The notes beneath the pieces were generated by a model, which searched no databases, was not told where the DNA came from, and worked only from the letters and a program-made list of their open reading frames with translations. A stretch of 15,668 nt of DNA from Prevotella sp. CAG:924 (GTDB lineage Bacteria; Bacteroidota; Bacteroidia; Bacteroidales; Bacteroidaceae). Positions 1 to 6,948 of the stretch are shown here, piece after piece (positions within the stretch are counted from its first letter, which is position 1; the number at the start of each line of letters is the position of its first letter). The stretch spans positions 1 to 15,668 of the forward strand of contig HF988504.1 of NCBI GenBank assembly GCA_000431975.1, in the 5' to 3' direction. A program made the translations under genes and the position numbers.

Positions 1-324
1 GCTAAACAATCCCCTATATTCATCGGGTGAGCCGATGGAAAGGGTGTAAGGAAGGATTGTTTTAGGAATTCAGGTAAGTCTTTGGTTTTATGTAGAAGAA
101 GGTAGGTGTCATCGTTTGAGAAACATTTCATAAAACGAAATCACAAGGGAAGATACTATTTGCGGAGAATTCATGGTTTTTGTTTGATATGGTCTGTTAG
201 TAGACAATATTAATAGGGTATAACGATACGAGACGGCACATTAGATCCATCCTATGTGCCGTCTCGTGCATTATTTTCTACCTTTAGAAAAAGATAAGGC
301 TGCTGATATAGTTCTAGTCAGGCG
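1..324. other. Gene-free left margin with inverted repeats
   Basis: No convincing coding sequence was found in these 324 bases; all frames are broken by stops within short distances. One plus-strand frame is open from the window edge to a TAA at 46-48 (15 codons), so it could be the tail of an upstream gene, but nothing in it is recognisable. The first 65 bases can fold as nested hairpins: an outer imperfect stem 2-12/54-65 (one bulged base) around a perfect 6-bp hairpin, CATCGG 21-26 with CCGATG 32-37. A second, stronger hairpin lies at 228-267 and is listed separately. Confidence 0.5.
228..267 (+). terminator. Candidate terminator hairpin
   Basis: A perfect 13-bp stem (ACGAGACGGCACA 228-240 with its complement 255-267) encloses a 14-nt loop and is followed on the plus strand by a T-rich but interrupted tail (GCATTATTTTC). 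No gene in the window ends into it on the plus strand, so it would serve a gene to the left of the window. It also lies about 60 bp beyond the stop of the minus-strand acetyltransferase gene, but on that strand no T tract follows. The palindrome is clear; the terminator role is an inference. Confidence 0.45.
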
Positions 325-900
325 TTATTCGGCAGTATATTGCAGATGTTTCATGGCATGGCTTCCCCATTGGTTGGTGCCTGCCTCTTTGAAACCCAGA
401 CGCAGATAGAGAAGTTCAGCCTTGGGATTATCGACGTCTACCAGAAGTCCGACAGGTTGTTTGCCGGCTTGTTGCCCGATGACAGAGTGTAGAAGTGCCG
501 AGGCGATACCTTGATGGCGTGCTTCGGCGGCTACCGCAATAGAATCGATGTAGAACTCATCGCCGGCTGCTTCGTCAGCCATGCCGGAGTGATCCATGTC
601 GAAATGTTTTTTCGCTGCATCGATGAAAGCCTTTCGCAGGTGGTGCAGGTCGCTGCCGTTATAACCTACAATTACGCCAACGACATGTTGGTTAAGGTCA
701 TTTACGGCAACGATGCTGTTGTGATAGCTGTACTGGCTTTCTTCCTGTTCTATGAGTTCTACCATCATCTTTCGGAAGTCCTCAAGTGTGTGGTGCGGTC
801 CTGCGAAGTATTGGCAGCATTCGTGGTTCATTGCCTCCATAATCAGGGGCGCAATGAAAGGCGCATCGGTTTTGACGGCTTTTCTCAGGGTATATTTCAT
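325..900 (-). CDS. GNAT-family N-acetyltransferase
   Basis: This 191-residue protein has the fold signatures of GCN5-related N-acetyltransferases, which move an acetyl group from acetyl-CoA to an amine of a small molecule or protein. Visible features are the N-terminal strand MKYTLRKAVKTDAPFI, the central strand and pyrophosphate-binding loop (DSIAV at 119-123, then RHQGIA at 128-133, matching R/Q-x-x-G-x-G/A), and the C-terminal NPKAELLYLRLGF motif at 158-170. An acidic, helical insertion around residues 83-113 separates the core strands. It lies 28 bp downstream of the radical SAM gene on the same strand and probably shares its transcript, since no separate promoter box was seen in the gap. 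The substrate cannot be deduced. The family call is secure. Confidence 0.9.
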   Translation of the reverse strand: MKYTLRKAVKTDAPFIAPLIMEAMNHECCQYFAGPHHTLEDFRKMMVELIEQEESQYSYHNSIVAVNDLNQHVVGVIVGYNGSDLHHLRKAFIDAAKKHFDMDHSGMADEAAGDEFYIDSIAVAAEARHQGIASALLHSVIGQQAGKQPVGLLVDVDNPKAELLYLRLGFKEAGTNQWGSHAMKHLQYTAE

Positions 901-928
901 AAGGGTAACAGAGATTGGTGAATATTGT

Positions 929-1696
929 CTAGTATGAGGCTGTACATGGTATGCCGGCTGCTATCACCCGGTCGCGGATGGCATCCAACTCTTCATGCGA
1001 GGCTTTACAGAGTTTCCGATCTGGGGTTTCCCGGTCAATAGTATAGATCATCACGCTTTCTGGCTGTATGTCTTTCAGCACTTCCAGCCAGGGGCCGACA
1101 TATTTTTCACTCGTATTGTCGGTTCCGTCACCTTTCATGAACATCGTTTGGATGATCAGTTTTCCATTGAATTTCTTGAGATCTTCGATGATATGTCTTA
1201 CATCGTAGGAGGGCTGCGTAGGGCGGTCGACGCGTCGGATATATTCTTCGTCGACGGTGTCGAGTTTCAGAATGTTGTTGTCCACCTTGAGGAGTGCTTC
1301 CCGTATGGCAGGACGATGGATAAAGGTAGAGTTACTGAGTACGGAGATCTTGGCATCCGGACAATAGCGGTCACGCAGTCGGATCGTGTCGTCGATAATT
1401 TCGGGAAAATGGGGATGTGATGTCGGTTCTCCGTTGCCTGCGAAGGTGAGGACATCAGGATGCTCTCCGTCGTCATGCATCTTTTGCAGTTGTGCCTCCA
1501 GAGCAGTAGCGATTGCTTCCCGGGAAGGATGGTGTGTAGTGGTACGGTGATCGGCGTTAAAGCCACATTCACAATAGAGACAGTCGAAAGTGCAGATCTT
1601 TCCGTCGGCCGGCATCAGATTGATGCCCAGGCTCAGCCCCAACCGACGGCTGTGTACTGGGCCGTAGATGGGAGAGGGATATATTATAGTACTCAT
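929..1696 (-). CDS. Radical SAM protein, COG0731-like
   Basis: This 255-residue protein is a radical S-adenosylmethionine enzyme. The [4Fe-4S] motif CxxxCxxC is C35, C39 and C42 (CTFDCLYC), preceded by GPVHSRRLGLSLGIN at 12-26, an N-terminal signature typical of the COG0731 group related to NifB/MoaA and to tRNA-wybutosine enzymes. AGNGEPTSHP downstream corresponds to the glycine-rich SAM-binding GGE-like motif. The reading frame is open 40 codons further upstream, but I chose the ATG at 1696 because the family motif begins almost at once after it and because a -7 promoter box (1725-1732) sits just upstream, which would leave the longer start untranscribed. It is first in a probable two-gene operon with the GNAT gene. 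The reaction catalysed is unknown. Confidence 0.88.
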   Translation of the reverse strand: MSTIIYPSPIYGPVHSRRLGLSLGINLMPADGKICTFDCLYCECGFNADHRTTTHHPSREAIATALEAQLQKMHDDGEHPDVLTFAGNGEPTSHPHFPEIIDDTIRLRDRYCPDAKISVLSNSTFIHRPAIREALLKVDNNILKLDTVDEEYIRRVDRPTQPSYDVRHIIEDLKKFNGKLIIQTMFMKGDGTDNTSEKYVGPWLEVLKDIQPESVMIYTIDRETPDRKLCKASHEELDAIRDRVIAAGIPCTASY

Positions 1697-1724
1697 ATCG
1701 TTTGGATTATGTGTCGTTAGAGAG

Positions 1725-1732
1725 CAAAAGTA
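1725..1732 (-). promoter_or_regulatory. -7 promoter box of radical SAM gene
   Basis: Read on the minus strand this is TACTTTTG followed by C, a match to the Bacteroidetes -7 consensus TAnnTTTG. It predicts a transcript start near 1721 and a leader of about 25 nt before the ATG at 1696. No clear TTTG box at -33 was seen. It is part of a 14-bp inverted repeat with the ftsX promoter. Confidence 0.6.
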
Positions 1733-1793
1733 ATGAAATAAAACGTAAAGATCGAAGGAAATGGAGAGAAAAGCGTTAATGGGAGTTAAACAT

Positions 1794-1813
1794 AAGGCGG
1801 ACCGCCTTTTTTT
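1794..1813 (+). terminator. Small terminator-like hairpin before ftsX promoter
   Basis: AAGGCGG (1794-1800) and CCGCCTT (1802-1808) are complementary around a single A, so a realistic fold is a stem of about 6 bp with a 3-nt loop, followed by a run of seven T (1807-1813). It has the form of a short rho-independent terminator on the plus strand. No gene reads into it from the left on that strand, so it may instead insulate ftsX from stray transcription. Weak call. Confidence 0.3.
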
Positions 1814-1816
1814 CAT

Positions 1817-1824
1817 TACTTTTG
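1817..1824 (+). promoter_or_regulatory. -7 promoter box of ftsX cluster
   Basis: TACTTTTG matches the Bacteroidetes TAnnTTTG -7 element. A start of transcription is expected near 1828, giving a leader of about 31 nt to the ftsX ATG at 1859. The -33 box is not recognisable. This is the only promoter box I can see ahead of ftsX, DUF3098, uppP and truB. Confidence 0.6.
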
Positions 1825-1858
1825 TAGCAAATTTGCAGCAATATTGCCGATTCGTAAA

Positions 1859-2740
1859 ATGGGAAAGAAACGAAAGACGACTGCACGTCGCACAGGTCTG
1901 CAGTCGGTTACATTATGTATCAGCACCGCTCTGGTGCTTATTCTTTTAGGTCTTATAGTGTTTTCGACGCTGACAGGCCGTAATCTCTCGTCGTATGTGA
2001 AGGAGAATCTGGTCGTCACCCTCATGCTCGATCAGGACATGAGCGACACGGAGGCACAGTCGATGTGTAAGTCGATCAGTCGTCGGCCTTATATCCGACA
2101 GTATCATTTTATCAGCAAGCAGGATGCTTTGAAGGAGGCTACCCTCGCTATGGGAGCGGATCCTTCGGAATTTACCGACGGCATCAACCCCTTTCCGGCT
2201 TCTATAGAGCTGACGCTGAGGAGCGATTATGCCAACAGCGATTCACTGCAGTGGATTTCCAAAGAGTTGAAGAAATACCCAAAAGTGAGTGAAATCAATT
2301 ATCAGAAGGATCTTATCGACACAGTAAACCGTAATCTTGCAAAGATCGGTTTCGGATTGTTGGTATTGGCCATTCTCCTTACTTTCGTATCTTTCTCTCT
2401 CATCAACAATACGGTGCGCTTGGGCATTTACGCCGGCCGCTTTTCCATTCACACGATGAAATTGGTAGGAGCCAGCTGGTCGTTCATCCGCCGTCCTTTT
2501 GTCAATAGAGCTATTGTGATAGGTGTGATCGCAGCCTTGCTGGCCAATGCAGTATTGGCTGCCGGTGTCTATGCGCTTTGTCGTTATGAGCCGGAGATGC
2601 TTACGATCGTCACTTGGAGGGAGATGGCCGTTACAGGCGCGACTGTCTTGCTCCTTGGTGTGGTTATCACGGCTTTGTGTGCCAACATCTCCGTGAACAA
2701 GTTCCTGAAGATGAAAGCTGGTGAGCTTTATAAGATTTAA
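1859..2740 (+). CDS. ftsX: Cell-division permease FtsX
   Basis: FtsX is the membrane subunit of the FtsEX complex, which couples an ATPase at the division septum to periplasmic cell-wall hydrolases. The 293-residue protein has the expected layout: a short basic cytoplasmic N-terminus (MGKKRKTTARR), TM1 in the segment LCISTALVLILLGLIVF, a roughly 115-residue extracytoplasmic domain, then three more membrane segments (around IGFGLLVLAILLTFVSFSL, IVIGVIAALLANAVLAAGVY and VTGATVLLLGVVITALC). The frame also permits a TTG start at 1844, five codons earlier; I prefer the ATG because it gives the usual Bacteroidales N-terminus. The partner ATPase gene ftsE is not in the window. First gene of a same-strand cluster leading to queA. 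Confidence 0.93.
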   Translation: MGKKRKTTARRTGLQSVTLCISTALVLILLGLIVFSTLTGRNLSSYVKENLVVTLMLDQDMSDTEAQSMCKSISRRPYIRQYHFISKQDALKEATLAMGADPSEFTDGINPFPASIELTLRSDYANSDSLQWISKELKKYPKVSEINYQKDLIDTVNRNLAKIGFGLLVLAILLTFVSFSLINNTVRLGIYAGRFSIHTMKLVGASWSFIRRPFVNRAIVIGVIAALLANAVLAAGVYALCRYEPEMLTIVTWREMAVTGATVLLLGVVITALCANISVNKFLKMKAGELYKI

Positions 2741-2805
2741 GGTGTTTCGCTGATTGTAAGCGCATCTGTGATATTTTGGATTAAGAATTTATATATAAAA
2801 CAACA

Positions 2806-3078
2806 ATGAATAATAGAAGAAATTTGGCTTTCGACCATACCAACTTCATTTTGTTGGGTATCGGTTTCGCTATTGTGATAATCGGTTTCATTCTGATGTC
2901 AGGCGGTCAGTCCACCGATACGAAGTTTGATCCCTCTGTTTTCAGCACAATGCGTATTAAGGTGGCTCCTGTAATATGTTTTATCGGCTTTCTGTCGATG
3001 ATTTTCGCCATCATTCATAAACCCAAGGATACGGATAACAAGGAGTTGACAGGGACCGACTCAGATTTGACAAAGTAA
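2806..3078 (+). CDS. DUF3098 two-TM membrane protein
   Basis: A small 90-residue membrane protein of the DUF3098 family, whose function is unknown. It begins with a short polar N-terminus (NNRRNLAFDHTN), then TM1 at about 14-31, a short loop with the conserved-looking segment KFDPSVFSTMRIKVAP (40-55), TM2 at about 53-70, and a hydrophilic tail rich in D, K and T. Both ends are predicted on the same side of the membrane. It lies 65 bp after ftsX and 29 bp before uppP, an order I recognise as common in Bacteroidetes genomes, which ties it by context to division or envelope synthesis. The family call rests on length, topology and neighbourhood. Confidence 0.85.
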   Translation: MNNRRNLAFDHTNFILLGIGFAIVIIGFILMSGGQSTDTKFDPSVFSTMRIKVAPVICFIGFLSMIFAIIHKPKDTDNKELTGTDSDLTK

Positions 3079-3107
3079 GATAGAGGAATTTACAGTATTT
3101 AGAAACG

Positions 3108-3965
3108 ATGACTTTTCTTCAGACAATCATTATCTCCATTGTGGAGGGCCTGACAGAGTTTTTGCCCGTGTCGTCGACGGGTCACATGATTATTACACAG
3201 AACTTGCTGGGAGTGCCTCAGGGCGATCCTTTCGTGCATGCCTTTACGTTTATCATTCAGTTTGGAGCCATTCTTTCTGTGGTGTGTCTTTATTGGAAGG
3301 ATTTCTTTCGGCTTGACCATTCTCCGGCTCCTGCGGGCTCGTCAGCGTTGGGGCGTTTCCTTCACACATGGCGGTTTTACTGGTTGTTGTTTGTAGGTGT
3401 CCTGCCAGCTGTCGTTGTTGGTCTGGTCGCTAAGAAGAGCGGATTGCTCGACTGGTTGCTCGACTCGGTGACAGTCGTTGCGGTGATGCTGGTTGTGGGT
3501 GGTATTTTCATGCTTTTCTGCGACCGAATCTTCAATCGTGGAAGTGAGGCGAATAAGGTGAATGAGAAACGGGCCGTCAAGATCGGATTATTCCAGTGTC
3601 TTGCCGTAATCCCCGGTGTCAGCCGCTCTATGGCTACCATTGTGGGAGGCATGCAGCAGGGACTGACACGTAAGCGTGCCGCAGAGTATTCGTTCTTTCT
3701 CGCTGTGCCCACAATGGCCGGTGCAACGTTGCTCGATGTGATTGACTTGCTGAAGGGAGACACCACTTGGGCCAATAGCCATAATGTCACGATGCTTATC
3801 GTGGGCTGTGTAGTGGCTTTCATAGTAGCTTTTCTGGCTATGAAGTGGTTCGTTAATTTTGTCACCAGATATGGATTCAAGGTCTTTGGGTGGTATCGCA
3901 TTATCGTAGGTGGTATTATTCTGGCATTGATCTTGTCGGGACAGAGTCTCGTGATGGTCGATTAA
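3108..3965 (+). CDS. uppP: Undecaprenyl-diphosphatase UppP (BacA)
   Basis: This integral membrane enzyme removes a phosphate from undecaprenyl diphosphate, returning the lipid carrier used for peptidoglycan and other surface polymers; overproduction in other bacteria gives bacitracin resistance. The 285-residue length is normal. The family motifs are intact: EGLTEFLPVSSTGH with E13, E17 and H26, and PGVSRSMAT (169-177) with R173, the residues expected to form the active site. About eight hydrophobic segments are visible. The gene sits 29 bp after the DUF3098 gene with no promoter or terminator between, so it is probably co-transcribed with ftsX. A hairpin without a T tract separates it from truB. 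Confidence 0.96.
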   Translation: MTFLQTIIISIVEGLTEFLPVSSTGHMIITQNLLGVPQGDPFVHAFTFIIQFGAILSVVCLYWKDFFRLDHSPAPAGSSALGRFLHTWRFYWLLFVGVLPAVVVGLVAKKSGLLDWLLDSVTVVAVMLVVGGIFMLFCDRIFNRGSEANKVNEKRAVKIGLFQCLAVIPGVSRSMATIVGGMQQGLTRKRAAEYSFFLAVPTMAGATLLDVIDLLKGDTTWANSHNVTMLIVGCVVAFIVAFLAMKWFVNFVTRYGFKVFGWYRIIVGGIILALILSGQSLVMVD

Positions 3966-3981
3966 GCATTTCAACTATCAA

Positions 3982-3998
3982 GGTCGGACGCTCCGACC
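3982..3998 (+). other. Intercistronic hairpin, uppP-truB
   Basis: GGTCGGA (3982-3988) and TCCGACC (3992-3998) form a perfect 7-bp stem with a CGC loop, 16 bp after the uppP stop. There is no following T run, so it is a poor rho-independent terminator. It may stabilise or process the uppP-truB transcript. Confidence 0.45.
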
Positions 3999-4025
3999 GT
4001 CTAGCCCATGCAAAGAATTAGACAG

Positions 4026-4766
4026 ATGAATTTTGTCCAAGGAGAAATATTTGCGATTGATAAGCCGTATGGCATTACGAGTTTTGGCGCGCTTGCCCAT
4101 GTACGCTATCTTCTTTCCAGAAAGATGCGTCGAAAGGTGAAGATCGGTCATGCCGGAACGCTTGACCCGTTGGCTACAGGAGTACTCGTACTTTGTACGG
4201 GTAAATGTACGAAGCAGATAGAGCAGTTACAGCAGCATACCAAGGAATATACGGCAACATTGCAGCTTGGTGCCACGACAGCTAGTTATGACAAGGAGCA
4301 TCCTGTGAATGCGACATTTCCGACTGAGCATATTACGAAGGAACTGATACTGCAGACTCTTCCACAGTTTATCGGTGATATCGAGCAGGTGCCGCCAACC
4401 TACAGTGCCGTGAAGATCGGAGGCGAACGGAGTTATCAGCTCCGTCGCAATGGTGAGGAGGTGAAGCTGGCTGCGAAGAAAGTGCACATTGATGATATAG
4501 AGCTGACCGATTGGAATGAGGTAGAGCATCAGCTCTCCATCCGGGTGGTCTGCGGTAAGGGAACATATATCCGTGCGCTGGCCCGCGATTTAGGGCGTGC
4601 ACTGGGTAGTGGCGCTTATCTCACAGCCTTACGTCGTACACGGGCGGGTGAGTTTTCTGTCGACAATTGTGTCGACTATGAACATGTGAGAGAATGGCTT
4701 GACGAGGTGGCCGAGGTGCCAGTCAAGGCATCGGAGGCAGGTAAGTCGGAGACAGCCCCACAATAG
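4026..4766 (+). CDS. truB: tRNA pseudouridine-55 synthase TruB
   Basis: TruB isomerises U55 in the T loop of almost all elongator tRNAs to pseudouridine. The signature KIGHAGTLDPLATGVL is present with the catalytic aspartate at D47, and further family motifs follow: QVPPTYSAVKIGGERSYQLRR (as PPTYSAVK and GxRxYxLxR) and GTYIRALARDLGRALG. The 246-residue form counted here starts at the ATG at 4026, giving MNFVQGEI, the usual Bacteroidetes beginning; an in-frame ATG at 4008 would add six residues and cannot be excluded, as neither has a strong ribosome-binding site. The C-terminus ends in a short polar tail after the catalytic domain. It is followed by queA after 55 bp. Confidence 0.95.
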   Translation: MNFVQGEIFAIDKPYGITSFGALAHVRYLLSRKMRRKVKIGHAGTLDPLATGVLVLCTGKCTKQIEQLQQHTKEYTATLQLGATTASYDKEHPVNATFPTEHITKELILQTLPQFIGDIEQVPPTYSAVKIGGERSYQLRRNGEEVKLAAKKVHIDDIELTDWNEVEHQLSIRVVCGKGTYIRALARDLGRALGSGAYLTALRRTRAGEFSVDNCVDYEHVREWLDEVAEVPVKASEAGKSETAPQ

Positions 4767-4821
4767 GCTGTATCCGGAAAGTATCAGATAAATATTGATT
4801 AAGCTATAAGGAAATAGATAT

Positions 4822-5985
4822 ATGAAGTTATCACAATTTAATTTTAAACTGCCTGAGGAGCAGATCGCACTCTATCCTCACAGCATTGTTCGCGAGTACA
4901 CCAATGACGACGGAACAAAAGGATCTTTCCGTGTGACCCGTCGTGATGAAGCGCGTTTGATGGTACTTCATCGCCAGAGCGGCGAAATCGAGATGTACAA
5001 GAAGGATGAGAATGGCAATCCCATTGAGGGAGAGTTTCTCGACTTCCGTAACGTGCTCGACTATTTCGATGAGGGCGACACTTTTATCCTCAACGACACA
5101 AAAGTGTTTCCGGCACGTCTTTACGGTACAAAGGAGAAAACAGACGCAAAGATAGAAGTATTCATTTTGCGTGAGCTCAATGAGGAGACCCATTTGTGGG
5201 ATGTGCTGGTGGAGCCGGCTCGCAAGATCCGTATCGGCAACAAGCTTTTCTTCGACGAGGTAGGTACAATGGTGGCCGAGGTGTATGACAATACCACGAG
5301 CCGGGGCCGTTCGCTCCGTTTTCTCTATGACTGCTCGCATGAGCAGTTCAAGCATGATCTGTTCTCTCTTGGAGAGGCCCCTCTTCCACGTTATGTCATT
5401 GACCGTCGTGAAAATCATCATGCCACACCGGAGGACCTGGAAGATTTCCAGTGCATCTTTGCTAAGTACGAAGGTGCTGTGACGGCTCCGGCCACAGGCT
5501 TGCATTTCAGTCGTGAGCTGATGAAGCGTATGGAAATCAAGGGCATTAATACAGCTTTTGTCACGCTTCATTGTGGTCTTGGCAACTTCTCACCGATAGA
5601 GGTAGAAGACCTGACGAAGCACAAAATGGATTCTGAGCAGATGTTTGTCAGCAAGGAGGCTTGTGACATTGTCAACAATGCTAAGAAGGCTGGACATCAT
5701 GTATGTGCAGTAGGAACGAGTGTAGCCAAAGCCACAGAGACAGCTGTAGGTACGGATGGACTGTTGAAAGAGTATGACGGATGGACCAGCAAGTTCATTT
5801 TCCCGCCGTATGAGTATGGCCTGGCCGATACGATGATAGCTAACTTCTATCATCCGGAGTCTACATTGCTGATGTCAACGGCTGCGTTCGGTGGCTATGA
5901 GAACGTGATGAAATGCTATGAGCTGGCTGTGAAGAACGGTTATATGTTCGGATGCTTTGGTGACAGTCTGCTGATAGTTGACTAA
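4822..5985 (+). CDS. queA: S-adenosylmethionine:tRNA ribosyltransferase-isomerase QueA
   Basis: QueA transfers and isomerises the ribosyl part of S-adenosylmethionine onto 7-deazaguanine-modified tRNA, making epoxyqueuosine at the wobble position of GUN-anticodon tRNAs. Family motifs include KLPEEQIALYP (9-19), NDTKVFPARLYGTK, CGLGNFSPIEVEDLTKHKM and STLLMSTAAFGGYENV near the end. At 387 residues it is about 30 longer than the E. coli enzyme (356). The extra length maps to two N-terminal insertions, at roughly 20-38 and 59-72, both charged and Gly/Asn-rich; I believe this is a Prevotella-type trait rather than an error, since the frame is intact. No other queuosine gene is in the window. A terminator follows directly. 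Confidence 0.95.
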   Translation: MKLSQFNFKLPEEQIALYPHSIVREYTNDDGTKGSFRVTRRDEARLMVLHRQSGEIEMYKKDENGNPIEGEFLDFRNVLDYFDEGDTFILNDTKVFPARLYGTKEKTDAKIEVFILRELNEETHLWDVLVEPARKIRIGNKLFFDEVGTMVAEVYDNTTSRGRSLRFLYDCSHEQFKHDLFSLGEAPLPRYVIDRRENHHATPEDLEDFQCIFAKYEGAVTAPATGLHFSRELMKRMEIKGINTAFVTLHCGLGNFSPIEVEDLTKHKMDSEQMFVSKEACDIVNNAKKAGHHVCAVGTSVAKATETAVGTDGLLKEYDGWTSKFIFPPYEYGLADTMIANFYHPESTLLMSTAAFGGYENVMKCYELAVKNGYMFGCFGDSLLIVD

Positions 5986-6002
5986 TTAGAATAGTAATAT
6001 AT

Positions 6003-6056
6003 AAGGTATTGACAGGGTAGGGACGGAGATCGTCTTGTCGTGTCAATGCCTTTTTT
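6003..6056 (+). terminator. Rho-independent terminator after queA
   Basis: AAGGTATTGACA (6003-6014) pairs with TGTCAATGCCTT (6041-6052), a 12-bp stem with one wobble pair, and the T run reaches 6056. A smaller inner stem, GACG 6022-6025 with CGTC 6031-6034, lies in the loop. It closes the queA transcript 17 bp after the stop codon and 14 bp before folK, so folk expression may depend on read-through or on a promoter within the hairpin region. Confidence 0.8.
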
Positions 6057-6070
6057 CATGTATAAAGGTT

Positions 6071-6496
6071 ATGTCTAATTCTCTTCATACGGTATATTTC
6101 TCACTCGGTAGCAATATCGGCAACCGAAAGTGGCAAATGAAGGATGCTGTCGGTCTGCTTGGCGAACGGGTAGGAGAAGTCGTAGCACAGTCATCGCTCT
6201 TGGAGACAGAGCCGTGGGGATTCTCTTCACCTAACAAGTTTATCAACTGTTGTGTCTGTTGTCTCACACCTTTGGCCCCCCGGCAGGTGTTGGAGGCCAC
6301 ACAGAAGATAGAAAAGGAAATGGGACGGATAGGGAAGTCACACGATGGTATTTACCAGGATCGTATCATCGATATAGATATCTTGCTCTACGATGATCTT
6401 CACATTGATGAGCCTGATCTGAAGATACCGCATCCGTTGATGTATGAGCGGGAATTCGTGATGAAGCCATTGAGGGAAATATGGCCAGGCCGGTGA
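6071..6496 (+). CDS. folK: 6-hydroxymethyl-dihydropterin pyrophosphokinase FolK (HPPK)
   Basis: FolK transfers pyrophosphate from ATP to 6-hydroxymethyl-7,8-dihydropterin, the step before dihydropteroate synthase in folate synthesis. The 141-residue protein carries the family landmarks: SLGSNIGNR (11-19), ETEPWGF (45-51), the DRIIDIDILLYDD signature with the magnesium-binding aspartates, and IPHPLMYEREFVMKPLREI. It is slightly shorter than E. coli HPPK (158). I chose the ATG at 6071; an in-frame start at 6035 would lie inside the queA terminator. The strand normally reading FxNxVV is FINCCVCC, a dense cysteine cluster at 60-64. The gene is followed by 115 bp without a recognisable gene and then the terminator shared with rpsO. 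Confidence 0.93.
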   Translation: MSNSLHTVYFSLGSNIGNRKWQMKDAVGLLGERVGEVVAQSSLLETEPWGFSSPNKFINCCVCCLTPLAPRQVLEATQKIEKEMGRIGKSHDGIYQDRIIDIDILLYDDLHIDEPDLKIPHPLMYEREFVMKPLREIWPGR

Positions 6497-6611
6497 CCGA
6501 AGAACTGTTACTATCCGTTATTTGGTTGCATTTATCTCCTACGCTTGGAAGTGGCCTCAAGGAGGTATGTGCAGGTTATTGTTGATGTTGGCAAACAGAA
6601 AAAAGATCATA

Positions 6612-6654
6612 AAAAAATACCTGATGAATCATCCCGATTCATCAGGTATTTTTT
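6612..6654. terminator. Bidirectional terminator between folK and rpsO
   Basis: A perfect 19-bp stem: six A then TACCTGATGAATC (6612-6630), a 5-nt loop ATCCC, and the complement ending in six T (6636-6654). Because A and T runs flank the GC-containing stem symmetrically, it can stop transcription both from folK (plus) and from rpsO (minus), whose stop codon is 25 bp away. Confidence 0.92.
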
Positions 6655-6678
6655 ATTCCCTTAACAGAGGAAAGGTGA

Positions 6679-6948
6679 TTACTTACGCAGACCGAGAGCC
6701 TTGATGAGGGCACGATAGCGGCTCACATCCTTCTTGTAGAGGTAGTCGAGCAGAGCGCGACGCTTACCTACCAGTGTGGTCAGTGAACGAGTGGTCACAT
6801 AGTCCTTGTGGTTAGCCTTTACGTGCTCGGTGAGGTGCTTGATACGATAGGTGAACAGAGCAACCTGGCTCTCTACGCTACCTGTATCCGTAGTTGACTT
6901 ACCATACTGACCGAAGATCTCCTCTTTCTTTTCCTTGTTTAAATACAT
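6679..6948 (-). CDS. rpsO: 30S ribosomal protein S15
   Basis: S15 is a primary binder of 16S rRNA in the central domain of the small subunit, where it organises the three-way junction needed for later proteins to assemble. The 89-residue length and sequence are typical: KKEEIFGQYGKSTTDTGSVE near the N-terminus, the TGSVESQVALFTYRI helix, HKDYVTTRSL and the C-terminal LLDYLYKKDVSRYRALIKAL. The gene stands alone on the minus strand between a bidirectional terminator and a divergent promoter pair. Its predicted leader is about 110 nt, much longer than the other leaders in this window, which suits translational autoregulation as known for S15 in several bacteria. Confidence 0.98.
   Translation of the reverse strand: MYLNKEKKEEIFGQYGKSTTDTGSVESQVALFTYRIKHLTEHVKANHKDYVTTRSLTTLVGKRRALLDYLYKKDVSRYRALIKALGLRK

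Noticed and set aside
511..921. 136-residue plus-strand frame opposite the GNAT gene
   Set aside because: It is antisense to a clear acetyltransferase gene, has no recognisable domain and no promoter or terminator of its own.
1697..1816. 40-codon upstream extension of the radical SAM gene
   Set aside because: It crosses the -7 promoter box at 1725-1732 and lacks family similarity; the ATG at 1696 gives the normal N-terminus.
1844..1858. TTG start for ftsX
   Set aside because: Possible, but the ATG at 1859 gives the usual MGKKRK-type beginning and a more normal leader length.
6035..6070. Longer folK start
   Set aside because: It starts within the queA terminator hairpin, and the added residues are not family-like.
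6522..6704. 60-residue plus-strand frame after folK
   Set aside because: It reads straight through the 19-bp bidirectional terminator and into the end of rpsO; no domain.
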